Origin: Negativicutes bacterium
GTDB lineage: Bacteria > Bacillota_C > Negativicutes > Sporomusales_B > JARLHX01
DNA length: 30,658 nucleotides
Assembly: GCA_031292015.1 (NCBI GenBank)
Contig: JARLHY010000108.1
Span: 1-30,658 of the forward strand
Reading direction: 5' to 3'
Of this stretch, positions 8,091-15,022 are shown in pieces. Position 1 is the first letter of the stretch. The number at the start of each line of letters is the position of its first letter. Made by a program: the position numbers and the translations under genes. The notes beneath the pieces were generated by a model, which did not search any database, had not been told where the DNA came from, and was given only the letters and a program-made list of their open reading frames with translations.

Positions 8091-8139
8091 TGCAACAAAA
8101 ACCGTTGCATGCGCCACAACAATACCACGTTAATTGTTG
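8091..8139. promoter_or_regulatory. Two dyads, candidate upstream activator sites
   Basis: TGCAAC-N7-GTTGCA (8091-8109) and CAACAAT-N9-ATTGTTG (8117-8139) share CAAC/GTTG half-sites. They sit about 80-130 bp upstream of the sigma54 promoter, where an enhancer-binding activator would bind. The second dyad runs into the -35 of the activator's own promoter, which suggests autoregulation. Confidence 0.6.
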
Positions 8140-8165
8140 CAGGCCTTGTTTTTCTCAGGTACAAT
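8137..8165 (+). promoter_or_regulatory. Candidate promoter of the PrpR-like activator gene
   Basis: TTGCAG (8137-8142), 17 bases, TACAAT (8160-8165). An alternative is TTTACA (8188-8193), 18 bases, TACAAT (8212-8217). The first overlaps the second dyad. Confidence 0.45.
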
Positions 8166-8270
8166 TACCTCGTACAGACCCAGCCGTTTTACAGCCTAAT
8201 CGCTAAGCGACTACAATCGCCGTTTACTGCCGCTGCCGGCGTCAACCTACAACCAGGGAGGGCCTGACCA

Positions 8271-10202
8271 TTGCCGAAAATTGTTTTCATCGCACCGGAC
8301 AAACAGCTCTTTCTCCAGGCAAAGCAAATGATCCGGGAGCTCGGGATCGCTGCGGATGTCCAAATTTATCTGGCCCGGGAAAAAAAAGCCGCCGCCCTTG
8401 TCAGGCGGCTGGAAAAAGAAGATGTCGACGTTATTGTCTCCAGGGGCGGTACAGCCCAGGGAATCATCGATTCCGGCGTGCATATGCCTGTTGTTGAAAT
8501 CCCCATTACCGGGCAGGATCTGGTTCAGCTGATTCAGGACGCTAAAAAGGCGACCGGCCTGACCCGGCCAAAAGTTCTCATTTCCGTCTTTCATAACTGG
8601 CTGAAGGATATTGATGTGCTGGCAGATATCCTCGGCATCGACCTTACCCTTTACCCCCTTCACTCCCTGGCCGACATTCCGAAAGTCATGGATCAAATAG
8701 CCAAACTTCAGTCAGCCGACGTTGATATCATCGTAGGCGGCAAGCGGACTGTCCTGGCGGCGGCCCAGCGCGGTTTCAAAACGCTGCCCATCCGCACCGG
8801 CAGCAGTGCGCTGAAATCCGCTTTTCTCGAAGCCCAGAAGGTTATTCTGGGCCGCAAAATCGAAAAGGAGCAGGCCCAGCGTTTTACAGCTCTGGTGGAG
8901 TCCTCGTCAGAGGGCATCATCAGCGTCGACCGGAAAAAAGTCATCCAGGTTTTCAACCCCAGGGCGGAGCGCCTCCTGAACCGCGTATCCCAAGAAATGC
9001 TCGGCAAAACAATCGATACCAATTTCCCGTTTATCAATATCGATACCTGTCTTTCCGAAGGCCTTGAATTAATCGGCCATACCGTCCAATGGGGCAGCAT
9101 CTGGCTCTCTTATAATATCGCCCCGATCATAGTGGACGGAGTCATCATCGGCGCCATCATCACCTTCCAGGATATTACCCGGATTCAGGAAATGGAGGCC
9201 CGCATCCGCAACGACGTCCTGGCCAAGAAGTTTATCGCGAAATATAAATTCCCCCAGATCGTGGGAACTTCAAAACAGATTGTCGAATCGAAAAGAATCG
9301 CCAAAGAGATTGCCAATGTCGATGCGACGGTGCTGATTACCGGGGAGTCAGGCACCGGCAAGGAGCTGTTTGCCCAGAGCATTCACAATGAAAGCCGCCG
9401 AAAAGCCGGCCCCTTCGTGGCCCTTAACTGCGCCGCCCTGCCGCCGAACCTGCTGGAAAGCGAGTTGTTCGGCTATGTGGAAGGGGCCTTCACCGGCGCC
9501 ACGAAAAAAGGCAAGCCGGGGTTATTTGAAATGGCGCATCGGGGCACCATCTTTCTCGACGAAATCTCGGAGATGGACAAATACGGCCAGAGCCGCCTTC
9601 TCCGGGTTCTCCAGGAAAAACAGGTGATGCGGCTGGGGGACGACAAATATATACCGGTGGATGCAAGGATTATTGCCGCAACCAACAGGAATCTTTCAGA
9701 ACTGGTCACCGAAGGGCACTTTCGCCAGGACCTGTTTTACCGGCTCAAGGTTCTGACCCTGAATCTCCCTCCCCTGCGCGGCCGTGACGGCGACGTGAGG
9801 GTGCTGGCCCAGTACTTCGTCGAGAACTATAACAAGCAGTACTTCAAGAAAATTGAATTCACGCCTGATGCCTATGGCTATCTCGCTCAATATCCCTGGC
9901 CGGGCAATATCAGGGAATTGATGTTTTTCATCGAAAGACTGATCGTAATCGCCAATGAAAGCATGATCACCGGCGACGTCGTGCGGAAATATTGGGAGGA
10001 CAGGGAGTATGACCCCCAGCCGCCCAGCATCGCGGCTACCGCCGACATCCCCGCCTCGCTTTCCGAACAGGACAGGATTGCCGCTGCCCTGGCCCAGTGC
10101 CGCCAAAACAAAACCCGGGCGGCGGAGCTGCTGGGGATGGACCGGACTACACTTTACCGCAAACTCAGGAGCTATGGGATGGAGGTCACGAAGGTATATT
10201 AA
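8271..10202 (+). CDS. PrpR-like sigma54-dependent transcriptional activator
   Basis: A 643-residue enhancer-binding protein. Residues ~1-190 form a PrpR-N-type sensor (two alpha/beta lobes with VIVSRGGTAQGI and DIIVGGKRTVLAA), which binds small organic acids or acyl-CoA-like signals in relatives. Residues ~200-305 form a PAS domain. The AAA+ domain spans ~325-565, with Walker A GESGTGKE (358-365), the sigma54 loop GAFTGA (405-410) and a Walker B region GTIFLDEI. A Fis-type helix-turn-helix (NKTRAAELLGMDRTTLYRKL) is at ~605-630. It starts at a TTG, since GGGAGG precedes it by about nine bases and the reading continues directly into MPKIVFIAPD. Divergent from the aldolase gene, whose sigma54-like promoter it most likely activates. 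The inducer is unknown. Confidence 0.92.
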   Translation: MPKIVFIAPDKQLFLQAKQMIRELGIAADVQIYLAREKKAAALVRRLEKEDVDVIVSRGGTAQGIIDSGVHMPVVEIPITGQDLVQLIQDAKKATGLTRPKVLISVFHNWLKDIDVLADILGIDLTLYPLHSLADIPKVMDQIAKLQSADVDIIVGGKRTVLAAAQRGFKTLPIRTGSSALKSAFLEAQKVILGRKIEKEQAQRFTALVESSSEGIISVDRKKVIQVFNPRAERLLNRVSQEMLGKTIDTNFPFINIDTCLSEGLELIGHTVQWGSIWLSYNIAPIIVDGVIIGAIITFQDITRIQEMEARIRNDVLAKKFIAKYKFPQIVGTSKQIVESKRIAKEIANVDATVLITGESGTGKELFAQSIHNESRRKAGPFVALNCAALPPNLLESELFGYVEGAFTGATKKGKPGLFEMAHRGTIFLDEISEMDKYGQSRLLRVLQEKQVMRLGDDKYIPVDARIIAATNRNLSELVTEGHFRQDLFYRLKVLTLNLPPLRGRDGDVRVLAQYFVENYNKQYFKKIEFTPDAYGYLAQYPWPGNIRELMFFIERLIVIANESMITGDVVRKYWEDREYDPQPPSIAATADIPASLSEQDRIAAALAQCRQNKTRAAELLGMDRTTLYRKLRSYGMEVTKVY

Positions 10203-10404
10203 CGCCGGCTGGAGTTAACTATGCCGACCTGAAATCCAGACGAAAACAAGCATCATCCTTGGAAACCACAGACAGCTTAATACTCTGCCGACAAGCAAGC
10301 CCCAAATCACCCCAAAGGGCTATGATCACGCGAACTCAGGTTACACGCAAAGTGATCCGGGTATAAAACTGTCAGGCAAAGCAAAATTGGAATGGAGGAC
10401 GAGC

Positions 10405-11127
10405 ATGGACGATTTAAACCGACGGGACTTTTTGAAGGGCAGTTTGAAAGCCGGAACTGCGGTGCTTGGTCTGGCAATGATTGCGGAAACGGCCTCAAGT
10501 ACTTTAATCAGGGGAGCCGGTGCGGCGGAGGCCGCCGGGCTGGAAACCGGGGGCAGTGCGGCCACAAATTCCGCTAAAACGACAGTACGTTTTCCGCCAA
10601 TTCCCCCAGAGCAAATGACTGATGCGCAAAAAAGCATGGTTGAAGCTATTGCTTCTGGCCCGCGCGGAGGTTTCCGCGGTCCGTACGGTCCGTTGCTATA
10701 CAGCCCGGAGACAGGCAGCCGCGTGCAAAAAGTTGGCGAACACTTACGCTACAACAGTGCGTTGCCACCGCGGTTAAGCGAGTTTGCAATCCTCATCACC
10801 GGCCGATTTTGGACGGCGAATTATGAATGGTCTATGCACCGGCCGCAAGCCATCAAGGCAGGGCTTGCAGAGTCAATCATCGACGACCTTTTGCATGACA
10901 GGCGTCCGGCTGGCATGCAAAAGGATGAGGAAGCAATATACGATTTTTGTACTGCGTTGCATAAGAAACATTCTATCAATGATGAGTTGTTCGAGCGGGC
11001 CACTGGCCTGTTTGGCGAACAGGGCATAGTCGATTTGATCGGATTGTGCGGTTACTACTCGCTGATTGCCATGGTTCTTAATGTTGCCGAAATTCCGGCG
11101 CCCCCGGGCGGAGAATCGCCGTGGTGA
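10405..11127 (+). CDS. Tat-exported carboxymuconolactone decarboxylase-family protein
   Basis: A 240-residue protein. The N-terminus NRRDFLKGS followed by a moderately hydrophobic stretch is a twin-arginine signal, so the folded protein is probably exported. Residues ~60-235 match the CMD/AhpD-like helical family: PYGPLLYSPETGSRVQKVGEHLRYNSALPPRLSEFAIL, then ANYEWSMHRPQAIKAGL. The AhpD redox CxxC pair is absent and only LCGYY remains, so a peroxidase role is unlikely. The His in the EWSMH segment is conserved in decarboxylase-like members. The ATG at 10405 follows GGAGG. It stands alone after the activator gene, with a strong terminator behind it. Substrate unknown. Tat export of a CMD protein points to envelope chemistry, not cytosolic aromatic catabolism. 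Confidence 0.8.
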   Translation: MDDLNRRDFLKGSLKAGTAVLGLAMIAETASSTLIRGAGAAEAAGLETGGSAATNSAKTTVRFPPIPPEQMTDAQKSMVEAIASGPRGGFRGPYGPLLYSPETGSRVQKVGEHLRYNSALPPRLSEFAILITGRFWTANYEWSMHRPQAIKAGLAESIIDDLLHDRRPAGMQKDEEAIYDFCTALHKKHSINDELFERATGLFGEQGIVDLIGLCGYYSLIAMVLNVAEIPAPPGGESPW

Positions 11128-11157
11128 CAACGCCTTATTCCCTTTAATATTACTTAC

Positions 11158-11199
11158 GGCAAAAGCCCTGCTGTCATCCGACGGCAGGGCTTTTGCCTT
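11158..11199 (+). terminator. Terminator of the CMD-family gene
   Basis: GGCAAAAGCCCTGC and GCAGGGCTTTTGCC form a 14-bp stem, extended inward by GTC/GAC around a short loop, followed by TTTAT. Confidence 0.85.
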
Positions 11200-11205
11200 T
11201 ATGCT

Positions 11206-11265
11206 TGGCTGCCGCCACTCGATACTTTGTCTGTTCTCCTGGCAGCGAAGATGCCGACGACCTAT
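11206..11265 (+). repeat. Remnant of the degenerate long repeat family (copy F)
   Basis: GCCGCCACTCGATACTTTG then CTGTTCTCCTGGCAGCGAAG resembles the left part of the repeat at 14727-14990 (GCCACTCGATTACTTTG then CTGTTCTCCTGCCGCAAAAG). Only this part is left. Together with the terminators on either side it accounts for most of the 305-bp gap. Confidence 0.5.
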
Positions 11266-11341
11266 GATGATATAAAGAGGGACCGGAAGATATCAGTACA
11301 CTCCGTCACCGTATCACGTTGATGGACTGAAACCTGCCGAT

Positions 11342-11388
11342 AAAAAAGAAAGGTCTTGAAAGTAGGCGAATGCTACTGTCAAGACCTT
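11342..11388 (-). terminator. Terminator of the His/Trp-rich secreted protein gene
   Basis: On the minus strand AAGGTCTTGA and TCAAGACCTT form a 10-bp stem, extended inward by AGTAG/CTACT, followed by TTCTTTTTTAT. Confidence 0.85.
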
Positions 11389-11432
11389 GTTGCGCTTAAG
11401 TCTCCCTGCTATTGAATTAACAATTTTCCCTG

Positions 11433-11825
11433 TTACAGGTCGATATCAAGATCGAAATTATCTGTGGATATGCGAAGACGCATGTCGTCATTTTCATTGT
11501 CTTTGTGCCAGTCGTACCAATCTTTCCACTCTCTGGCGTGGGCTTCCCGCCAGCGTTTGTCATTGCGATGTTCCCGCCACTCGCGGTCATGTTCTTTCCA
11601 TTCCCGTTCGTTATCTTTCCATTTCCGGTCATGACGGTCATTCCATTCTCTATCATGGCGATCATGATGATCATAGCCATCATCCGACCGGTCGTGACGA
11701 TCTTCTACCCGGTTGCCATTATGACGGTCATCCGACCGGTCACGATGATCATCATCTGCGTATGCAGCCAGAGGAATAATACTAACAGCCACGACAAGCG
11801 CGACACCAGCCAGTAATTTTTTCAT
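11433..11825 (-). CDS. Secreted low-complexity His/Asp/Arg/Trp-rich protein
   Basis: A 130-residue protein of no family I recognise. A clear signal peptide (MKKLLAGVALVVAV, cleavage after AYA near residue 23) is followed by an extremely charged mature chain rich in D, H, R, E and K, with repeats such as HDREW, DRHDRKW and NEREW. Trp residues at 61, 69, 76, 83, 92 and 100 are spaced 7-9 apart, then WYDW closes the run. The end is an amphipathic acidic tail (STDNFDLDIDL). The ATG at 11825 is chosen because AGGAGGG lies seven bases upstream and the signal peptide starts there. A role in metal or polymer binding in the envelope is conceivable but unproven. The coding DNA contains internal direct repeats (CCGACCGGTC twice near 11685-11745), which may let it expand or contract. 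Confidence 0.75.
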   Translation of the reverse strand: MKKLLAGVALVVAVSIIPLAAYADDDHRDRSDDRHNGNRVEDRHDRSDDGYDHHDRHDREWNDRHDRKWKDNEREWKEHDREWREHRNDKRWREAHAREWKDWYDWHKDNENDDMRLRISTDNFDLDIDL

Positions 11826-11846
11826 CTGAAAACCCTCCTGTACGAT

Positions 11847-11875
11847 TATTTTGAAACGAATAGCTGATTCATCAA
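11847..11875 (-). promoter_or_regulatory. Candidate promoter of the His/Trp-rich protein gene
   Basis: On the minus strand TTGATG (11875-11870), 17 bases, AAAATA (11852-11847), just upstream of the RBS. The -35 is good and the -10 weak. Confidence 0.4.
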
Positions 11876-12050
11876 ATACACTTCGACGTACCGCTATACA
11901 AAGTATGTTATCACTGCGCACTCCATATTTCCAGTATTTTGTTAAAATAACATTTATTTATAATTCAGGGAATAAAAGGGATGGGTTTCTGCTTCTGCTG
12001 TTATTTGAAATTGATCTGATAGGTCATGGCCTGAAGTAATTCTAAGAATA

Positions 12051-12065
12051 AAGGCCTAGGGCCTT
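12051..12065. promoter_or_regulatory. Palindrome upstream of the small secreted protein gene
   Basis: AAGGCC-TAG-GGCCTT is a perfect inverted repeat 40 bp before the ATG, in a place where a repressor could act. No promoter is clear around it. The rest of the ~280-bp gap shows only an AT-rich stretch with a TATAAT at 11959-11964. Confidence 0.35.
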
Positions 12066-12105
12066 GGGCAATAATGATTTAGAATACTGACAGGGAGTGT
12101 TTCTT

Positions 12106-12522
12106 ATGAAAAAGTCGGCTGCTATTCTTATGGTCGCGGTTCTGATACTGACCGCAGGTGGCGTATGTCAGGCCTTTCCGGCCAGCGGTGAATACGGCAG
12201 CATCGAACGGGCGCGAACCAGCGATACCGGTGAAATTGTCGACATCCCGCTTTGGAAACTGACCATCAATCGTTCCGATATTTACTCCGGAGACTTTGTT
12301 CTACTCGCCAAGGGCGCCTGGATTGGCACCTGGACCGCGCCTTTATCCATTTCTCCGAATCAGGACGGCCGCTATCCGATAACAGTTACTGAAAAAAGCT
12401 GGCCCCGAAATCAAATACGCGTTGATCTGGAGGAAACTAACGACGGTCTTGTTATGTATGTCAACTTCGACCCTGTATCGCCCCGATTTTCCGGGCGGGT
12501 TGAAATGACTAAGACCAAGTGA
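12106..12522 (+). CDS. Small secreted protein of unknown function
   Basis: A 138-residue protein. A Sec signal peptide (MKKSAAILMVAVLILTAGG, cleavage after CQA near residue 24) precedes a ~114-residue mature domain that looks mainly beta-stranded (PLWKLTINRSDIYSGDFVLL, GAWIGTWTAPLSI, GRYPITVTEK, GLVMYVNFDP). I do not recognise a family. The ATG at 12106 follows CAGGGAG at eight bases; a GTG three codons upstream would overlap that RBS. Divergent from the His/Trp-rich secreted protein gene, with its own terminator. No cysteine remains in the mature part, and nothing suggests a membrane anchor. Confidence 0.75.
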   Translation: MKKSAAILMVAVLILTAGGVCQAFPASGEYGSIERARTSDTGEIVDIPLWKLTINRSDIYSGDFVLLAKGAWIGTWTAPLSISPNQDGRYPITVTEKSWPRNQIRVDLEETNDGLVMYVNFDPVSPRFSGRVEMTKTK

Positions 12523-12575
12523 CTTTTGCCTTACTGCCTATTCACGAAGCAAAGTTGAGATATGCCAAAATAGTA

Positions 12576-12606
12576 AGCCAGCAACGAGGGTTGCTGGCTT
12601 TGTCAT
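12576..12606 (+). terminator. Terminator of the small secreted protein gene
   Basis: AGCCAGCAAC / GTTGCTGGCT form a perfect 10-bp stem with a four-base loop, followed by TTGTCATT. Confidence 0.75.
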
Positions 12607-12664
12607 TGTGGAGTGTATTTTAAAAAATATATACCTTTCCCAAGGAAGGGCAACCCGCCTTCTT

Positions 12665-12913
12665 TCAGCGGGTAGATTTATTGGCATCTGCCAAAGTTCT
12701 ATCCATTACTACAGCATGTACTTCGTCTTCGTCAGAAAACCCGTTCTGCTGGGCCTCCCATTCACCTGTACCCTCGGAATATTTATAGGTAATCTCAAGC
12801 GAGGAACAGTATTTTGAGTCTTTCAGCGAGACATAAAACTTGCATCCAGTTCCACAACATGGATCATGTACTTCGTGGCGTCTAGGACAAATTATCGTTA
12901 CCAGCTTCATCAT
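12665..12913 (-). CDS. Small Cys-rich protein, hypothetical
   Basis: An 82-residue reading frame. The N-terminus carries four cysteines in CPRRHEVHDPCCGTGC and a fifth near residue 36, which looks like a small zinc-knuckle or metal-binding element. The rest is acidic and polar (GEWEAQQNGFSDEDEV). The start at 12913 has only a weak AGG-type RBS; a second ATG follows at once. The stop lies inside a small hairpin (ACCCGC/GCGGGT, 12653-12673). Composition looks coding, but no homologue is recognised, so it may be real, decayed or spurious. Confidence 0.35.
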   Translation of the reverse strand: MMKLVTIICPRRHEVHDPCCGTGCKFYVSLKDSKYCSSLEITYKYSEGTGEWEAQQNGFSDEDEVHAVVMDRTLADANKSTR

Positions 12914-13018
12914 CGCCTATTCTTAATGTAATAGAGTTGTTGACACTCATGCCTTAACGTGTTTAACACATATTCATTACTGTGGAAGGATGTCACTAAA
13001 TCCGTTTCCAGCCATGTC

Positions 13019-13118
13019 ATCGCCTTATCAACGAAGCTAATTGCCGCACGCTACTTTGTCTCTTCTCGCCGCAAAAGCGCCGGACGGCGAAGGCCGCCGG
13101 ACACCTTTGCGGCCTTCG
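13019..13118 (+). repeat. Degenerate long repeat family, short copy A
   Basis: The first 27 bases (ATCGCCTTATCAACGAAGCTAATTGCC in pattern) are identical to 14727-14753. The copy continues through CCGCAAAAGCGCCGGACGGC into CCGCCGGACACC, skipping the ~165-bp middle present at 14727-14990. Its end forms a perfect stem CGAAGGCCGC/GCGGCCTTCG (13088-13118) that may also act as a weak terminator for the flanking minus-strand gene. Confidence 0.8.
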
Positions 13119-13142
13119 TCATAGTTAAGGTTGATAACTATT

Positions 13143-13904
13143 TTAACAATTGCTATATTCCCTTATGAACTCTTCCAATAATGTCAATCCCCGTGGAAGT
13201 ATTACTGTGCGCCCGCTATTTAAAGTGACTCGTATTTTATTGCGTTTGCTGCTAATGCGAGAAATATGCGCGAACAAAATATGCTCTTCCGATATATCAT
13301 CTGTATAGTGTATTCCTTCATCATTGAGACTGACGAAAACATTTTGTTTATAGCGATAACTGATAAAAAGGAATATCAACCCCAAAACAACAATTGTAGC
13401 GTATCCCCAAACACCGAACAGCCATGAAATGACAGGCCCCCAAAACAGCCACACGCGCCATGAAATAATCCCGCGAAACTTGTTTATTGGAGCATATTTG
13501 ACAGATAGCGGCGCATCCGTTTGTGTGTGTAAAATCGTTACACTATTGTTTTTAATAGTCCACTGTTTAAAATCATAGCGGGAAAGCTTTACCAGATCAC
13601 TTCGCCCTAATGAAATGAGAAAAGAATTGTTATCAACAATCAGATTAAGCAGGTCATCAACGCTTTCCTCAATCTTTTTTATTTTAGCAAATGGAATTTC
13701 CTCTTTTGATGCGCGTATAATACCCTTTTCAGAAAGCTTACCTCGATAAAAGCTTCGAGGCATTTTAGTAAAGAATAGATAAATCCCGGCAAGAATCCAC
13801 ACCTGAGCGAACGGTTCTACCCACCGAAACCAGGGAAACATTGATGTAAGAAATCCCACAATGCCAAAAGACAAAAGCAATATAAAAGTGCTCCCGATGT
13901 ACAT
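13143..13904 (-). CDS. Membrane protein with two TM-hairpin plus PH-like units
   Basis: A 253-residue protein with four hydrophobic segments in two pairs (about residues 4-22 and 29-47; 148-165 and 168-188). Each pair is followed by a soluble beta-rich domain. The two soluble parts look related: KLSEKGIIRASKEEIPFAKI (about 56-75) and SLNDEGIHYTDDISEEHILF (about 194-213). This suggests an internal duplication of a TM hairpin plus bacterial PH/YcxB-like domain. That fold assignment is inference. The ATG at 13904 follows GAGGG. Base composition is more AT-rich than the core genes. No partner gene is recognisable nearby. Function unknown. Confidence 0.7.
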   Translation of the reverse strand: MYIGSTFILLLSFGIVGFLTSMFPWFRWVEPFAQVWILAGIYLFFTKMPRSFYRGKLSEKGIIRASKEEIPFAKIKKIEESVDDLLNLIVDNNSFLISLGRSDLVKLSRYDFKQWTIKNNSVTILHTQTDAPLSVKYAPINKFRGIISWRVWLFWGPVISWLFGVWGYATIVVLGLIFLFISYRYKQNVFVSLNDEGIHYTDDISEEHILFAHISRISSKRNKIRVTLNSGRTVILPRGLTLLEEFIREYSNC

Positions 13905-14022
13905 ACAGCCCTCATTTTCGCCATAATTTTACTATTTACTCTTATTATACACCTATCGAAATATTCCTTTATCTGTTCTCCTGTCCGTAATATGTCAAAG
14001 GAATCCGCCGGAAGCGTGTCAG

Positions 14023-14229
14023 CTAATCCGTTCCCTGCCTGTTGCGGGCCATTTCTTTGCAGTAAGCCGCCATGCCTCTGGCCAGTTCGGCATTCACGCC
14101 GGTGTCCTCCGACAATGCCTGGGCCATCTCCAGCAGTTCGCGGGCAGTGCCCGACTTCAGCAGCTTAGGGAAATGGCGGGAGGCGTATTTGTAACCTTGG
14201 GTGAAGTCGGGGGTGGTTTGTTTGATCAT
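14023..14229 (-). CDS. Small helical protein, hypothetical
   Basis: A 68-residue protein that I do not recognise. It is predominantly helical with no signal peptide or membrane segment. Sequence features are FTQGYKYASRHFPKLLKSGT and ELARGMAAYCKEMARNR, with a single Cys. The ATG at 14229 is preceded by AAGGAGAGG, a strong ribosome binding site that supports real translation. It is divergent from the XRE regulator gene 120 bp away, so the palindromes between them could control both. The GC content is that of the core genome, unlike the neighbouring AT-rich genes. Confidence 0.65.
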   Translation of the reverse strand: MIKQTTPDFTQGYKYASRHFPKLLKSGTARELLEMAQALSEDTGVNAELARGMAAYCKEMARNRQGTD

Positions 14230-14293
14230 GTTGCCTCTCCTTCATCCCCTATCAGCCATCAGTCTTATCTAGACCCAAGCACAGCGTTTTATC

Positions 14294-14336
14294 GAATACT
14301 ATAGTCTGTAGACAATATGGCTACAGACTATAGTAT
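14294..14336 (+). promoter_or_regulatory. Long inverted repeat and promoter of the XRE regulator
   Basis: ACTATAGTCTGTAG (14298-14311) is repeated in inverted form at 14321-14334 after nine bases, a perfect 14-bp dyad. TAGACA (14309-14314) and TAGTAT (14331-14336), 16 bases apart, would be the promoter inside it. The GAATACTATAGT at 14294-14305 recurs in a palindrome downstream of the gene. Confidence 0.6.
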
Positions 14337-14348
14337 GCTTAGGTCATT

Positions 14349-14573
14349 ATGATAGATAAAAAATTTGGTCAGGTCCTGAAAAACTTAAGAATGTCGAAAG
14401 GCCTAAGCCAGGAAGCTTTCGCACATAACGTCGGTCTGCACCGCACTTATATCAGTCAACTGGAACGCGGACTCAAAAGCCCGTCCCTCCGAACACAGGA
14501 AAAACTTTGTGCGGAATTGGGCGTTTCTTTGGTAGAGTTTATGCAGCGCCTGGAACGGGAGCCAAACCCATAG
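14349..14573 (+). CDS. XRE-family helix-turn-helix regulator
   Basis: A 74-residue DNA-binding protein consisting of little more than a Cro/C1-type HTH domain: FGQVLKNLRMSKGLSQEAFAH then the recognition helix HRTYISQLERG, followed by SPSLRTQEKLCAELGVSLVEF. This is a common size for stand-alone regulators of mobile or restriction-modification modules. The leader is very short, with only a weak AGG before the ATG. A perfect 14-bp dyad overlaps the promoter, which points to autoregulation. No restriction or toxin gene is adjacent, so the target is unclear. The divergent 68-residue protein gene is a candidate. Confidence 0.88.
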   Translation: MIDKKFGQVLKNLRMSKGLSQEAFAHNVGLHRTYISQLERGLKSPSLRTQEKLCAELGVSLVEFMQRLEREPNP

Positions 14574-14596
14574 CCCTACTCAGAAATCCGATCCAC

Positions 14597-14612
14597 GAAT
14601 ACTATAGTATTC
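14597..14612. promoter_or_regulatory. Perfect 16-bp palindrome downstream of the XRE gene
   Basis: GAATACTATAGTATTC is fully palindromic. Its left twelve bases are identical to 14294-14305 in the promoter of the XRE gene, so both may be bound by the same regulator. Confidence 0.55.
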
Positions 14613-14645
14613 AATTTATTAAGCAAAAATCCTTCCAAAAAAGAG

Positions 14646-14678
14646 AGGACAACTAAGATTAACTTAGCTGTCCTTTTT
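14646..14678 (+). terminator. Terminator of the XRE gene
   Basis: AGGACAACTAAG and CTTAGCTGTCCT form a 12-bp stem with one mismatch and a five-base loop, followed by TTTT. Confidence 0.8.
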
Positions 14679-14726
14679 CCATTTGAGTATTTTTAGACCA
14701 TGCCTGACTCTTCTCAGTTTGAGTTT

Positions 14727-14990
14727 ATCGCCTTATCAACGAAGCTAATTGCCACTCGATTACTTTGCCTGTTCTCCTGCCGCAAAAGTGCCGGACGGCG
14801 AAGTTCCGGATCAAGGCGCTGTATGGCTAAGGCCGACAGCTATCGTACCGTCGCCCATGACGCATCCATGCGCAGGGGCTCCTCGCACGGTCGTCCTGAC
14901 CGCGCGTACGATGCCGTTACCGGCATTCTTAGCCAACAGCGCCTAAGCTCCTCCACTACGCCGCCGGACACCCTTGCGGCCCTAATTCTT
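14727..14990 (+). repeat. Degenerate long repeat family, full copy B (nested palindrome)
   Basis: About 264 bp without a convincing gene. The outer landmarks are CCGCAAAAGTGCCGGACGGC and CGCCGCCGGACACCCTTGC. The middle holds a nested dyad, AGGCGCTGT-at-GGCTAA against TTAGCC-a-ACAGCGCCT, with ATCGTAC against GTACGAT inside it. The left 27 bases are identical to copy A, and an inverted, diverged copy lies at 16571-16835. It fills the gap between the XRE terminator and the AT-rich membrane protein gene. Confidence 0.8.
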
Positions 14991-15022
14991 GTGGGGTGAT
15001 ATTGATAAGACTCAAATATAAC

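Noticed and set aside
14700..14999. A 99-codon plus-strand frame in the gap after the XRE gene
   Set aside because: It lies wholly in repeat copy B, which is palindromic and has diverged copies with frameshifting differences, so coding constraint is unlikely.
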